In this document: one piece after another, positions 15,895 to 25,062 of the stretch
Layout of the letters: every line of letters begins with the position of its first letter
Position numbering within the stretch: position 1 is the first letter of the stretch
The notes under the pieces: model-generated
Told to the model about the DNA's origin: nothing
What the model saw: the letters and a program-made list of their open reading frames with translations, nothing else
Database searches by the model: none
Assembly (NCBI GenBank): GCA_024404115.1
Contig: JAKSQM010000001.1
Coordinates: 62,001-126,000 of the forward strand
Source: Clostridia bacterium
GTDB taxonomy: Bacteria; Bacillota; Clostridia; Oscillospirales; Acutalibacteraceae
Direction of reading: 5' to 3'
Length of the DNA: 64,000 bases
Translations under genes and position numbers: made by a program

Positions 15895-17142
15895 ACGGCT
15901 AAGAAAAAACAGGAAAAGAATGAACAGAGTTCATGGTCAATTGGCAAGGTTGCCACACTTGCAGTTTGCGTTATAGTTTTTGCCTACATGGCATTCAACG
16001 CATTCGCCTATTCCTATTCGCCTATAACCACATTCACAATTAACGAAAGGGCGCAGTATGAAGAAACCTTCGAATTTGAAGGCTTCGTTATCCGTGATGA
16101 AAAGCTTATACAGAATCCCTCAAACGGCACCGCAATTTCCCTTGTAAGGGATGGCGAGCGTGTTGCAAAGGGCGACCCCATTGCCGTTGTTTGCAAAAAT
16201 GAAGATGATGCCACCGCTTATAAACAGCTTGAAAATGCTAAAGCGGAGCTTGAAAGATTTAAAAACCTCAACAACACAAACGGTATGCAGGAGCTTGACG
16301 CAGAGAAGCTTAATTCGGATATTTCTGATGCCTATTCTCAGCTTATGGATTGTGTTGTGGCAGATAACTTTGACGGACTTGATGAAGCAATAAATGCGTT
16401 TAACGAAAAGAGCGCAATAAAGCAGATCCTTGCAGACGGCAATATAAATGTAAGCGAGCAGATGACAGCAATTGATAAAGAAATCAAAAAGCTTTCTGGC
16501 AAAAAGATTTCAACCACACCTGTCAGCGCACCGGATTCGGGCTATTACATCAACACAATAGACGGCTACGAGGAGTCTGTTCCCTATGCAGGCGTTGAGT
16601 CGTTTAATGCAAATCAGATAAAAGAGGTCCTTGAATTAAAGCCTGAGCATAAAAAAGCATCATTCGGCAAGCTTGTGAGCAGTTACCGCTGGTATATTGT
16701 TGGCATTGTTGGCAAGGAGCATGCAACAGACTTCCCTGCGGAGGGCAAGGTAAAGGTTAACTTCCCCAACAGCGGAATCAAGGATGTTAAAATGCAGGTT
16801 GTTTCAATTAAAAATCAGGGCGATTCAATTGCAGTTATTCTCAGTGCAGACCTTATGAATGAAGCGTATGCCAACATGAGAAACGAAACAGTGCAGATTG
16901 TTAAAACCTCTGGCGAAGGCTTCAAAATCCCTGCAAACCTTGTAAGATTCAATAAGAAAAATGAATCGGGAATTTATGTATTAAGAGGAAAAATCATATC
17001 CTTTATAAGTGCGGATATACTATATTCTGACGGCGAAAGCGTTATTGTTGATTCAAACAACGCAAACGGCAGCGGAATCGCACTATATGATGAGGTCATC
17101 ACCAAAGGAAAGGACATCAGAGATGGAAAAGTTATCAGATGA
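15895..17142 (+). CDS. HlyD-like single-pass membrane protein of the division cluster (non-canonical start)
   Basis: About 415 residues, counted from an ACG codon at 15895. The frame is open back to a stop at 15868, and between there and an internal ATG at 15988 there is no ATG, GTG or TTG. The first codons read x-A-K-K-K-Q-E-K-N-E after GGGAGGG (15882-15888), 6 bases before the ACG; ATT at 15892 is an alternative. A start at 15988 would lie inside the membrane helix (about 17-40) and lack a ribosome site. The extracellular part has a biotinyl-lipoyl-like split segment (GFVIRDE; DGERVAKGDPIAVV), a helical hairpin (about 105-185) and a beta-barrel, as in HlyD/MFP adaptors. No transporter is adjacent; it sits between miaA and yggS-sepF-divIVA, so a role in envelope growth or division is inferred. 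Confidence 0.75.
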   Translation, partial: TAKKKQEKNEQSSWSIGKVATLAVCVIVFAYMAFNAFAYSYSPITTFTINERAQYEETFEFEGFVIRDEKLIQNPSNGTAISLVRDGERVAKGDPIAVVCKNEDDATAYKQLENAKAELERFKNLNNTNGMQELDAEKLNSDISDAYSQLMDCVVADNFDGLDEAINAFNEKSAIKQILADGNINVSEQMTAIDKEIKKLSGKKISTTPVSAPDSGYYINTIDGYEESVPYAGVESFNANQIKEVLELKPEHKKASFGKLVSSYRWYIVGIVGKEHATDFPAEGKVKVNFPNSGIKDVKMQVVSIKNQGDSIAVILSADLMNEAYANMRNETVQIVKTSGEGFKIPANLVRFNKKNESGIYVLRGKIISFISADILYSDGESVIVDSNNANGSGIALYDEVITKGKDIRDGKVIR

Positions 17143-17848
17143 CAGAAGATTTTATGATATTTCAGAAAACTTCAAAGAAATATCAGAGAAAATTGCTCTT
17201 TCAGCAGAGAAGAGCGGAAGAACAGCAAGCGACATCAGATTTATGGCTGTAACAAAGACCGTTGAGCCCAAATACATAAATCACGCCCTTTCACTGGGGC
17301 TTGACCTGATTGGCGAAAACCGTGTTCAGGAGTTTATGGGCAAAAAAGACGAGCTTCATCTTGACGGAGTGGAGAAGCATCTTATCGGTCATTTGCAGAC
17401 AAATAAAGTTAAGCAGATTGTTGGCAATGTGGACTCTATTGACGGAGTTGACAGCATCAAAATCGCAAAAGAAATCGGCAAAATTTCGTCCCGTTTAGGG
17501 ATAACGACAGATATTCTGCTTGAAATTAACATCGGAGCAGAAGAAAGTAAGTTTGGTTTTACCCCCGAATCAATAGGCGAAACAGTCTATGAAATTGCAG
17601 AAATTGAGGGCATAAAGGTCAAAGGATTGATGGCTGTGCCTCCAATTTGTGATAATTCAGCGAAAAATCGCATATTTTTTGAAAATATGCACCAACTGTT
17701 TATTGACATTGGGGCTAAAAATATAGATAATATTAGTATGGAAATTTTGTCTATGGGAATGTCAGGGGATTATGACGAAGCAATTCTCATGGGCGCTAAT
17801 ATGGTTAGAATAGGCTCAGCTCTTTTTGGAGCGAGAAATTACAGATAA
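17123..17848 (+). CDS. YggS/YlmE family PLP-binding protein
   Basis: PLP homeostasis protein (PLPBP family), a TIM-barrel related to alanine racemase but without known enzymatic activity. 241 residues from ATG 17123, preceded by GGAAAGG. PLP-binding Lys45 in AVTKT; other family motifs are GENRVQE, LIGHLQTNK and SMGMSGDYDEAI near the phosphate site, with RIGSALFGAR at the C-terminus. It overlaps the HlyD-like stop by 20 bases. Position directly before sepF matches ylmE in the Bacillus ylmDEFGH-divIVA cluster. Confidence 0.93.
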   Translation: MEKLSDDRRFYDISENFKEISEKIALSAEKSGRTASDIRFMAVTKTVEPKYINHALSLGLDLIGENRVQEFMGKKDELHLDGVEKHLIGHLQTNKVKQIVGNVDSIDGVDSIKIAKEIGKISSRLGITTDILLEINIGAEESKFGFTPESIGETVYEIAEIEGIKVKGLMAVPPICDNSAKNRIFFENMHQLFIDIGAKNIDNISMEILSMGMSGDYDEAILMGANMVRIGSALFGARNYR

Positions 17849-17863
17849 TCGGAGGATAAAGTT

Positions 17864-18385
17864 ATGGGATTCATTGACAAGTTTAAGAATGCTTTCAGTA
17901 TGTCAGAGGAAGAATATCTTGACGATGTAGATGTTGACGAAGAAGAGGAAGAAGAGGAAGAAGAATACGTTTACAGAAAGCCCCGCACAGACCGCCACTT
18001 TAAACTCAGCGAAACCTTTAAGGCAGATAATGTTGTTGATATCCGCAGCACACCCGCTGCAACAAGTGCACCTGCACCCACCCGTTCAGCATCAACACCT
18101 GCAAAGGCTCACGTTGTTTTCAAAAGAATAGATACATTCAACGAAATTCTTTCAGTTGCAGATGTTCTTATTGAGCAGAGAATTGTTGTGCTCAACCTTG
18201 AAACCTGCAATGATGATGATACACGCAGAATACTTGATGTTCTTTCTGGCGTTGCTTATGCAAACGGCGGTGCAATTCAGCGTGTTGCAGGCAGAGCTTA
18301 TGTTATTACACCAAATAACGTTCCGCTCACAGGCGAGCTTCTTGACGAATTCGTTAATCCGTATTCAAACAATTCACTTTTTTAA
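17864..18385 (+). CDS. sepF: Cell division protein SepF
   Basis: Membrane-binding FtsZ anchor that shapes the septum. 173 residues: an amphipathic N-terminal helix (MGFIDKFKNAF) that binds the membrane, an acidic linker with a long Glu run (about 26-35), a Pro/Ala/Thr-rich stretch, and the C-terminal SepF domain with RIVVLNLETC, RILDVLSGVAYA and GRAYVITPNNV. AGGAGG-like site before the ATG. It lies between yggS and divIVA, as in many Firmicutes. Confidence 0.95.
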   Translation: MGFIDKFKNAFSMSEEEYLDDVDVDEEEEEEEEEYVYRKPRTDRHFKLSETFKADNVVDIRSTPAATSAPAPTRSASTPAKAHVVFKRIDTFNEILSVADVLIEQRIVVLNLETCNDDDTRRILDVLSGVAYANGGAIQRVAGRAYVITPNNVPLTGELLDEFVNPYSNNSLF

Positions 18386-18410
18386 TTGACACTGACAGGA
18401 GGAATTTTTA

Positions 18411-19595
18411 ATGCTGACACCTTCAAAGATAATGAATCATCATTTTGAGGTTGCGGGCAAAAACGCATACCGTGCACACTCAGTTGATGAATTTTTTGAT
18501 ATTGTTGCCGAATCTTATGAGCAGATGTTCAAAGAGAATGGCGAGCTTGTAAAGAAAATCAGTATTCTTGCAGAAAGACTTGAAGAATACAAAAACGATG
18601 AGGATAATATCCGCAATGCTCTGCTTACAGCTCAGCGTATGGCAGATAAAATCGTAAAAGAAACCAACCAGAAGGCAGACGACCAGCTTGCTGAGGTTGA
18701 CGAATATGTTAAAAAGACAGAGAACGCTTCTGACGAAAAGGCAAGCAAGCTCATTGAAGATGCAAGAGCAAGAGCATCTGAAATCATTGAAAGAGCAAAC
18801 CTTCAGGCAGCTGAGCTGATTAAAAATGCAACAGCCGAGGCTAAGGAGCAGGAGGTTATTGCAAGAGACCGTATGATTAAGGCTCAGGCAGGTCTTGACC
18901 TTATTGAAAAAGAAGCAGATAAATTTAAGAGAGAGCTTCTCAAGCTTTATTCTGATCACCTTGAGCTTATCAATAAAATCCCCGAAATGGAGGGTTCTGA
19001 CGAAGCAGTTGAGGTAGTTGAAGCTGTTGAGCAGGAAGATGATAAGGAAGACGTTAAGGTTTACGCTCCTAAAGAAGAGGAGAAAGCTCCTGCAGAGGTT
19101 GGCTCAGCAGATGATGACGATATTTCTGTTGAGGAATACCTTAAAAGATATACCGATGACGGCTACGATGCAGATGAAGAAGATGCTGTAGAAGCTGTTG
19201 AGGATGAAGAAGAGCCTCAGTATGAAGCAGAGGACGAAGAAGAAACCGTTGAAGAGCCTGAAGAGGAAGAGTATGCAGAGGTTGAGGAAGAACCAAGAAC
19301 TTCACTTGCTGATGTATATGAAGCTATTGACGGCGAAGAGGTTATTGACGAACCTGCTGAGGAAGAGGATGACGAGGACGAGTCTGATTACAGTGAGCCG
19401 GACGAGGGCGACACATTCAAGTTTGATTTAAGCGCATTCAAATTCTCTGAGGATGATGACGATGATGATTCCGCAGATGAATATTATGACGATGACGACA
19501 GCGACGACGATTACTTTGATGATGACGATGATGATGACGACGAGCCAAAGGGCAGTGGCTTCTCATCAAAATTCAAAGGATTCTTTAAGAGATAA
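18411..19595 (+). CDS. divIVA: DivIVA-family protein with long acidic tail
   Basis: Coiled-coil protein that senses negative membrane curvature at poles and septa. 394 residues, much longer than Bacillus DivIVA (164). The N-terminal DivIVA domain (about 1-60, with HFEVAGKNAYRAHSVDEFFD) and coiled coil (to about 195) are followed by a tail of about 180 residues dominated by Asp and Glu. The C-terminus is basic and amphipathic (FSSKFKGFFKR), resembling the SepF N-terminal membrane helix; a second membrane contact is an inference. Canonical GGAGG site. The stop overlaps the lspA start in TAATG. Confidence 0.88.
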   Translation: MLTPSKIMNHHFEVAGKNAYRAHSVDEFFDIVAESYEQMFKENGELVKKISILAERLEEYKNDEDNIRNALLTAQRMADKIVKETNQKADDQLAEVDEYVKKTENASDEKASKLIEDARARASEIIERANLQAAELIKNATAEAKEQEVIARDRMIKAQAGLDLIEKEADKFKRELLKLYSDHLELINKIPEMEGSDEAVEVVEAVEQEDDKEDVKVYAPKEEEKAPAEVGSADDDDISVEEYLKRYTDDGYDADEEDAVEAVEDEEEPQYEAEDEEETVEEPEEEEYAEVEEEPRTSLADVYEAIDGEEVIDEPAEEEDDEDESDYSEPDEGDTFKFDLSAFKFSEDDDDDDSADEYYDDDDSDDDYFDDDDDDDDEPKGSGFSSKFKGFFKR

Positions 19596-20074
19596 TGGCA
19601 GTTATAGTCAGTCTTTTATCAGTTGCCGTTCTCACCGCTGTTGACCAGATTATTAAATGGGTTGTTGAGGCAAGGCTTCCGCAGGCAGGGGAAGTTACTG
19701 TTTTGCGTGGCTTTTTAAGCTGGGAGTATGTTAAAAACACAGGCGCAGCATTCGGCTCATTTTCAAAAAGCACCACACTTCTTTCTGTTATAACAGCCGT
19801 TGTGCTGCTTGCAGGCATTGTTGCAATTATCATGAAAAAAATAAAAGGCAAATATTTGCTTACTGTTTCGGTTATGATAATAGCAGGCGGCTTAGGCAAC
19901 CTTATTGACAGAATAGTCAAGGGCTATGTTGTGGATTTTATTGAGGTTCGCTTCATTGATTTCCCTGTATTCAACTTTGCAGATATTCTTGTTACCTGCG
20001 GTGCGTTTATGCTCATAGGTTATCTTATCTATGACACTTACAGAGAATATAAAAAGAAAAAGGGCGGGGAGTAA
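19595..20074 (+). CDS. lspA: Lipoprotein signal peptidase (SPase II)
   Basis: Aspartic protease that removes signal peptides from diacylated prolipoproteins. 159 residues, four membrane helices, catalytic Asp105 (GNLIDR) and Asp130 (FNFAD), plus YVKNTGAAFG. It starts within the divIVA stop (TAATG), so translation is coupled. Followed by rluD, the usual order in Firmicutes. Confidence 0.95.
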   Translation: MAVIVSLLSVAVLTAVDQIIKWVVEARLPQAGEVTVLRGFLSWEYVKNTGAAFGSFSKSTTLLSVITAVVLLAGIVAIIMKKIKGKYLLTVSVMIIAGGLGNLIDRIVKGYVVDFIEVRFIDFPVFNFADILVTCGAFMLIGYLIYDTYREYKKKKGGE

Positions 20075-20075
20075 A

Positions 20076-20999
20076 GTGGAAGATATTTGTTTCACCGCTG
20101 ACGAAGCCTTTGAGGGCGTTCGTATAGATAAAGCTCTTTCCCTTGTGGCAGAGGATTTCACCCGTTCTCACATTCAGTCAATTCTCAATGAAAAGGCAGT
20201 TTTTGTTAACGGCAAGGCTGTTTCAAAAAGCTATAAGCTCACTGTGGGCGATACTGTAGTTTTCACCCCTCCAGAGCTGAAGGCACTGAATGTTGAGGCA
20301 GAGGATATTCCCCTTGATATTGTCTATGAGGATGATGACCTTCTTATTGTGAATAAACCGAGAGGAATGGTTGTTCACCCAGCCCCTGGCAATTACACAG
20401 GCACACTTGTGAATGCTCTGATGTTCCATTGCGGAGACAGACTTTCAGGCATAAACGGTGTTATCCGTCCTGGCATTGTTCATAGAATAGATAAAGATAC
20501 AAGCGGTCTGCTGATTGTGGCAAAGAATGATTTTGCTCACGAAAAGCTGGCGGCGCAGATAAAAGAGCATAGCTTCACACGCCGCTATATGGCTGTGGTT
20601 CACGGCAATTTAAAAAATGATACAGGCACAATTGATGCACCAATCGGCAGAAATCCAAATGACCGCAAAAAAATGTGTGTAACCGATAAAAATTCAAGAA
20701 ATGCCCTTTCACATTATGAGGTTATTGAAAGATTCGGTAACTTCACCCTTGTGAGGGTAACACTTGAAACAGGCAGAACACATCAGATAAGGGTACATAT
20801 GGCATATATAGGTCATCCCGTTGCAGGGGACCCTGTTTATGGACCGAGAAATGGAGTGTCATCCCTTAACGGGCAGTGCCTTCATGCAGAATTTATAGGA
20901 TTCGACCATCCCCGTGATGGTAGATATATAGAGTTTTTAAGCGATTTGCCAGATTATTTTAAGGCATTTCTTAAAACACTTAAAAAAACAAATAATTAA
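20076..20999 (+). CDS. RluD-type rRNA pseudouridine synthase
   Basis: RluA/RluD family enzyme; RluD modifies helix 69 of 23S rRNA. 307 residues from GTG 20076 with GGGGAG five bases upstream. N-terminal S4 RNA-binding domain (about 12-75) and catalytic Asp139 in HRIDKDTSG; further motifs GMVVHPAPG, IGRNPNDRKKM and GRTHQIRVHM. It follows lspA with one base between them and precedes the transketolase genes by 15 bases. Confidence 0.93.
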   Translation: MEDICFTADEAFEGVRIDKALSLVAEDFTRSHIQSILNEKAVFVNGKAVSKSYKLTVGDTVVFTPPELKALNVEAEDIPLDIVYEDDDLLIVNKPRGMVVHPAPGNYTGTLVNALMFHCGDRLSGINGVIRPGIVHRIDKDTSGLLIVAKNDFAHEKLAAQIKEHSFTRRYMAVVHGNLKNDTGTIDAPIGRNPNDRKKMCVTDKNSRNALSHYEVIERFGNFTLVRVTLETGRTHQIRVHMAYIGHPVAGDPVYGPRNGVSSLNGQCLHAEFIGFDHPRDGRYIEFLSDLPDYFKAFLKTLKKTNN

Positions 21000-21014
21000 C
21001 CGGAGGTGTTTATT

Positions 21015-21857
21015 TTGGACGCATCAGTTAAAAAACAGTTACAGATAAAAGCGTGCAAAGTAAGAATGGGTGTCATCGAGGGCGTGTTTAATGCAAAATC
21101 AGGTCATCCCGGTGGATCACTCTCAATCGCAGATATCCTTACTTATCTTTATTTCAACCATATGAATGTTGACCCTAAAAACCCCAAGTGGGAAGATAGA
21201 GATCGTTTCGTTCTCTCAAAGGGTCATACAGCACCTGCACTTTATGCAGTTCTTGCTCACAAGGGATTTTTCTCTGTTGATGAGATCAAGACACTTCGTA
21301 AGCCTGGTTCAATGCTTCAGGGTCATCCCAGCATGAAGCTCACACCCGGTGTTGACATGAGCACAGGTTCTCTTGGTCAGGGCATCTCAACAGCAGTTGG
21401 TATGGCTCTTGGCGCAAAGCTTGCAGGTAAGAGCTACAGAGTTTTCACCGCTCTTGGTGATGGCGAAATTCAGGAAGGTCAGGTTTGGGAAGCAGCTATG
21501 TTTGCCGCTGCAAAGGGACTTGACAACCTTGTAGCTGTTATTGATAACAACAACCTTCAGATTGACGGCTCTGTTGCAGAGGTTAACTCACCATATCCTA
21601 TCGCTGAAAAATTCAGCGCATTCGGCTGGAATGTAATTGAAATCTGCGCTCATTCATTTGATGAAATTGATGCAGCTTTCAACGCAGCAGCAGAGTTTAA
21701 GGGCAAGCCCACAGCTATTATCGCAAAGAGCGTTAAGGGCAAAGGCGTTTCATTTATGGAAAATCAGTGCTCATGGCACGGAACTGCCCCCAACGAAGAA
21801 CAGTATAATCAGGCAATGGCTGAATTACAGGCAGCTCTTGCAGAATTGGAGGCGTAA
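21015..21857 (+). CDS. tkt: Transketolase, N-terminal (TPP-binding) subunit
   Basis: N-terminal half of a split transketolase (280 residues) that moves two-carbon units in the pentose phosphate pathway; it needs the partner encoded next. TTG start at 21015, with CGGAGGTG six bases before. TPP-binding GDGEIQEGQVWEA and DNNNLQIDG are present, with the active-site region SGHPGGSLS and SKGHTAPALYA. Split transketolases are common in Clostridia. The gap to the C-terminal subunit is 2 bases. Confidence 0.95.
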   Translation: MDASVKKQLQIKACKVRMGVIEGVFNAKSGHPGGSLSIADILTYLYFNHMNVDPKNPKWEDRDRFVLSKGHTAPALYAVLAHKGFFSVDEIKTLRKPGSMLQGHPSMKLTPGVDMSTGSLGQGISTAVGMALGAKLAGKSYRVFTALGDGEIQEGQVWEAAMFAAAKGLDNLVAVIDNNNLQIDGSVAEVNSPYPIAEKFSAFGWNVIEICAHSFDEIDAAFNAAAEFKGKPTAIIAKSVKGKGVSFMENQCSWHGTAPNEEQYNQAMAELQAALAELEA

Positions 21858-21859
21858 TT

Positions 21860-22804
21860 ATGGCAGATGTAATTAAGGTTGCTACCAGAGAAGCCTACGG
21901 TAAAGCTCTTGTTGAGCTTGGCGAAAAGAATGATAAGGTTATCGTTCTTGACGCTGACCTTGCGGCTGCAACAAAAACAGGTATGTTCAAAAAGGCTTTC
22001 CCCGAAAGATTCTTTGACGCAGGTATTGCAGAGAGCAATATGATGGGCGTTGCAGCAGGTCTTGCTACAACAGGCTACACAGTTTTTGCAAGCTCATTCG
22101 CAATGTTTGCCGCTGGCAGAGCTTTTGAGCAGATCCGTAACACAATCGGTTATCCTCATCTTAATGTTAAAATCGGCGCAACACACGCAGGTATTTCTGT
22201 TGGTGAAGACGGCGCAAGCCATCAGTGCTGTGAAGACATTGCTCTTATGAGAACTATCCCCGGTATGGTTATCATTAACCCTGCTGATGATGTTGAGGCT
22301 CGTGCCGCTGTTCTTGCAATGGCAGATTATGAAGGCCCCGCATATCTTCGTTTTGGCAGACTTGCAGTTCCGAGAGTTAATGCTCCCGATTATAAATTTG
22401 AGCTTGGCAAGGGCGTTCAGCTTTGCGAAGGCAAGGATGTTACTATCGTTGCAACCGGTCTTATGGTTGGCGAAGCACTTACAGCAAAAGAGCTTCTCAA
22501 GAACGAAGGTATTGATGCAAGAGTTATCAATATCCACACAATCAAACCTATTGATAAAGAAATCATCACAGCTGCTGCAAAAGAAACAGGTGCAATTGTT
22601 ACCGCTGAAGAGCATAACATTATTGGCGGCCTTGGCTCAGCAGTTGCAGAGGTTGTTTGTGAAAGCTGCCCAGTTCCCGTTATGAGAGTTGGCGTTGAAG
22701 ATACATTCGGCGGCTCAGGCCCCGCAGTTGAAATGCTCAAGATTTATGGCCTTACAGCAGAGAAGATCGTTGCTAAGGCAAAAGCAGCAATTGCAGCAAA
22801 ATAA
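21860..22804 (+). CDS. tkt: Transketolase, C-terminal subunit
   Basis: Pyrimidine-binding and C-terminal domains of the split enzyme, 314 residues. It has DADLAAATKTG, the cofactor-activating Glu region DAGIAESNMMG, and GISVGEDGASHQ. The C-terminal domain (about 190-314) carries IGGLGSAVAE and GVEDTFGGSGP. ATG 21860 follows GGAGG in the end of the first subunit gene. Confidence 0.95.
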   Translation: MADVIKVATREAYGKALVELGEKNDKVIVLDADLAAATKTGMFKKAFPERFFDAGIAESNMMGVAAGLATTGYTVFASSFAMFAAGRAFEQIRNTIGYPHLNVKIGATHAGISVGEDGASHQCCEDIALMRTIPGMVIINPADDVEARAAVLAMADYEGPAYLRFGRLAVPRVNAPDYKFELGKGVQLCEGKDVTIVATGLMVGEALTAKELLKNEGIDARVINIHTIKPIDKEIITAAAKETGAIVTAEEHNIIGGLGSAVAEVVCESCPVPVMRVGVEDTFGGSGPAVEMLKIYGLTAEKIVAKAKAAIAAK

Positions 22805-22825
22805 TAATATTTGGAGGAATGTCAA

Positions 22826-24913
22826 GTGGAAAACAAAAAATCCGATTTGACCAATCCTCTTTCCGCAGAGAAAGCTCGGGCAGAGGATTGGTCCGGGCTT
22901 TCTCATGTTTTTGAGCAGTTTGAGAACGGTGTGGACATTCAGCCTCTTGACGATTTGGTTCAGGAGAAGCCTATACCTTTTGTAGATAACGTTGAGCTTG
23001 AAGAAATTCAGCGTGCTGCTGCAGAAGAAAAGGCGTTTAAAAAAGCAAGAGTAAAAAGATTTTTTGGCTTTGCGGCGGCAATCACCGCTGTTATATGCCT
23101 GATGACCTTTGTGGTTTATAATGTTTATATGAAGCTGGATGATTTTGCTCACTCAGCTGTTGCAGTTTATCAGAGGGACGAAAATGTTCAGGTGCTTCTT
23201 GATAACGGCAAAACCTTAGAACTTGACAATGTGGTTGAAGCTAAGCTTTCACAGAATGGCGATTACCTTGTGTATTCACAGCACAGCACAACCAAAACGG
23301 GCAAGCTTGATTTAAGAATGGTTGAATTGAAAAAGCGTGCATCTGTTAAAAATAAGGGTACGCTTGCAGTCAGTGGAGCAGACAAAGGCTGGAAAGCAAG
23401 CGATGACTGCGCATATGTTTATTACACCTTGTCAGAGGATAACACTCACCATTCATACGCTTATCTGACAGCTAACAAAAAGAATGAACCCTTTGCATTT
23501 GATGCAAATGAAACCTTTTTGCCGCCCAGCGGAGATATAGTTTATTTCACAAGAGAAACTGAAAAAGGCACACAGCTTTTCAGAATGAGAATTGGCGATA
23601 AGGCTTCACTTATCAGCGATGTCAGCGGCGTTAAAGGCTTCACAGACGAAACTAACCTTGAAATTTTCTACACCGTTGCAAATGACGGCGATAATTCATC
23701 ATACACGCTCTATAAAATATCAGGTGATTCTGAACCTGTTAAAATTGCCCCCGATGTAAGCGAGGTTTATCTTGACGATTACAAAATCGGTGGAAATCTC
23801 TATTACTTTGTGAAGTCTGGCTCAAAGCTTAACTGGGGCGACTTTATTATTGATAATTATTCTGATACCGATGATGAAATTGAAAAGCCAAAGAAAGAGG
23901 ACTACACCTACACAATCGGCTTCATTTTCAAAAGGAAAAAGGTTAATCAGAACGCATACGATCAGGCAGTTGCAAGGTATAATAAAAAAGCTAAGAGGGA
24001 TGAAATCCGCAAAGCTCTTGATGCTATTGACCTTGGTCTTACCATTTCTTCTGAATATAAAATCAAGGTTTATGACGGTGAAAAGAGCCGTGAGCTTACA
24101 GGCGGTGTAACTCTCGAAAACCTTATGGCATTTTCGCAGGATGGTATGCCCAAAATCATCATCAAAAAGAGCGGCATTGGTCTTGACACAAAGGTGAGTA
24201 TGGATTCACTTTATCAGATTGCAGAGAAGAACGATGTTAATCAGGCGGTGAACTATGCCATTGAAACGCTGAAAAGCAGTGGATACGAAATAAACTACGG
24301 CTATAAATATATTTTCTATAACGGCAGTAATGTTTATGAATATAACTTCAACCCATCTTATAATGTTGATGATACGGTGTTCCTTTTCGGTGGCAAAAAT
24401 TCAATCTTTGCAGCTGTGAGAGATAATAACATCCGCTACAACATTTTTTATTGCAGGGTTGAAAACGGTGTTGTAACCCCCAGTATTCAGATGGCGCAAA
24501 GTGCAACATCGTTCCAGATGAAAAATGATAATCTTTACATTACCATTGCTTCTCAGAATATAAATAATGACCTTTATATCTGCACCTCTGATGGCAAGTG
24601 TGAGCTTGTCAGCGAAAACACGGTGAAATATGAATTCCAAAAGGATTCTGTTGTCATCCTTCAGGCAAAAGAGGATGAAGAGGTTATCCGTGATGTGGAG
24701 CTTTGCATTTATAAAAATGGTGTGCTTTACGAAATTGACGGCGGAGTTTACAGCAAAAGTATCCTTGTTAAAAAAGATAAAATTGCTTATCTCAAAAACT
24801 ACAAAGATCCAACCTATGACGGGGATTCCTATGGCGGAACTCTTGTGGTGTATTCTGATAATAAACCGTCAGAAATCTGCGCTCTTGTAAGTGCGGTTCT
24901 GGATGTTAAATAA
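22826..24913 (+). CDS. Large single-pass membrane protein, unknown function, linked to PASTA pseudokinase
   Basis: 695 residues from GTG 22826, with GGAGGA at 22813-22818. Cytoplasmic N-terminus of about 78 residues, one membrane helix (79-102), then about 590 extracytoplasmic residues made of many short beta strands with repeats such as DYLVYSQH, CAYVYYTL and GDIVYFTR, as in beta-propeller or TolB-like folds. A charged insert at about 350-400 (IEKPKKEDYTY, KRKKVNQNAY) breaks the pattern. No catalytic family recognised. It follows the transketolase genes by 21 bases; the pseudokinase gene follows after a terminator. A sensory or wall-associated role is a guess. Confidence 0.6.
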   Translation: MENKKSDLTNPLSAEKARAEDWSGLSHVFEQFENGVDIQPLDDLVQEKPIPFVDNVELEEIQRAAAEEKAFKKARVKRFFGFAAAITAVICLMTFVVYNVYMKLDDFAHSAVAVYQRDENVQVLLDNGKTLELDNVVEAKLSQNGDYLVYSQHSTTKTGKLDLRMVELKKRASVKNKGTLAVSGADKGWKASDDCAYVYYTLSEDNTHHSYAYLTANKKNEPFAFDANETFLPPSGDIVYFTRETEKGTQLFRMRIGDKASLISDVSGVKGFTDETNLEIFYTVANDGDNSSYTLYKISGDSEPVKIAPDVSEVYLDDYKIGGNLYYFVKSGSKLNWGDFIIDNYSDTDDEIEKPKKEDYTYTIGFIFKRKKVNQNAYDQAVARYNKKAKRDEIRKALDAIDLGLTISSEYKIKVYDGEKSRELTGGVTLENLMAFSQDGMPKIIIKKSGIGLDTKVSMDSLYQIAEKNDVNQAVNYAIETLKSSGYEINYGYKYIFYNGSNVYEYNFNPSYNVDDTVFLFGGKNSIFAAVRDNNIRYNIFYCRVENGVVTPSIQMAQSATSFQMKNDNLYITIASQNINNDLYICTSDGKCELVSENTVKYEFQKDSVVILQAKEDEEVIRDVELCIYKNGVLYEIDGGVYSKSILVKKDKIAYLKNYKDPTYDGDSYGGTLVVYSDNKPSEICALVSAVLDVK

Positions 24914-24918
24914 TTAAG

Positions 24919-24951
24919 GCTGTGCAGAGAATTTATAATGCTTTGCACAGC
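24919..24951 (+). terminator. Intrinsic terminator
   Basis: GCTGTGCA at 24919-24926 pairs with TGCACAGC at 24944-24951, extended by GAG/CTT, followed by TTCTTTATTT. Ends the transketolase transcript. Confidence 0.8.
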
Positions 24952-24969
24952 TTCTTTATTTCATTTTTA

Positions 24970-24998
24970 TTGACAAAGTCAGAATAAAATGGTATTAT
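24970..24998 (+). promoter_or_regulatory. Promoter of the pseudokinase gene
   Basis: TTGACA at 24970-24975 and TATTAT at 24993-24998, spacer 17 bp; the start codon is 65 bases downstream. Confidence 0.75.
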
Positions 24999-25062
24999 TA
25001 AACATAAAATAAGGGGATGTATGCCCCTAAGTATCTGAATGTGCTGTGAAAGGAAGATCGCT

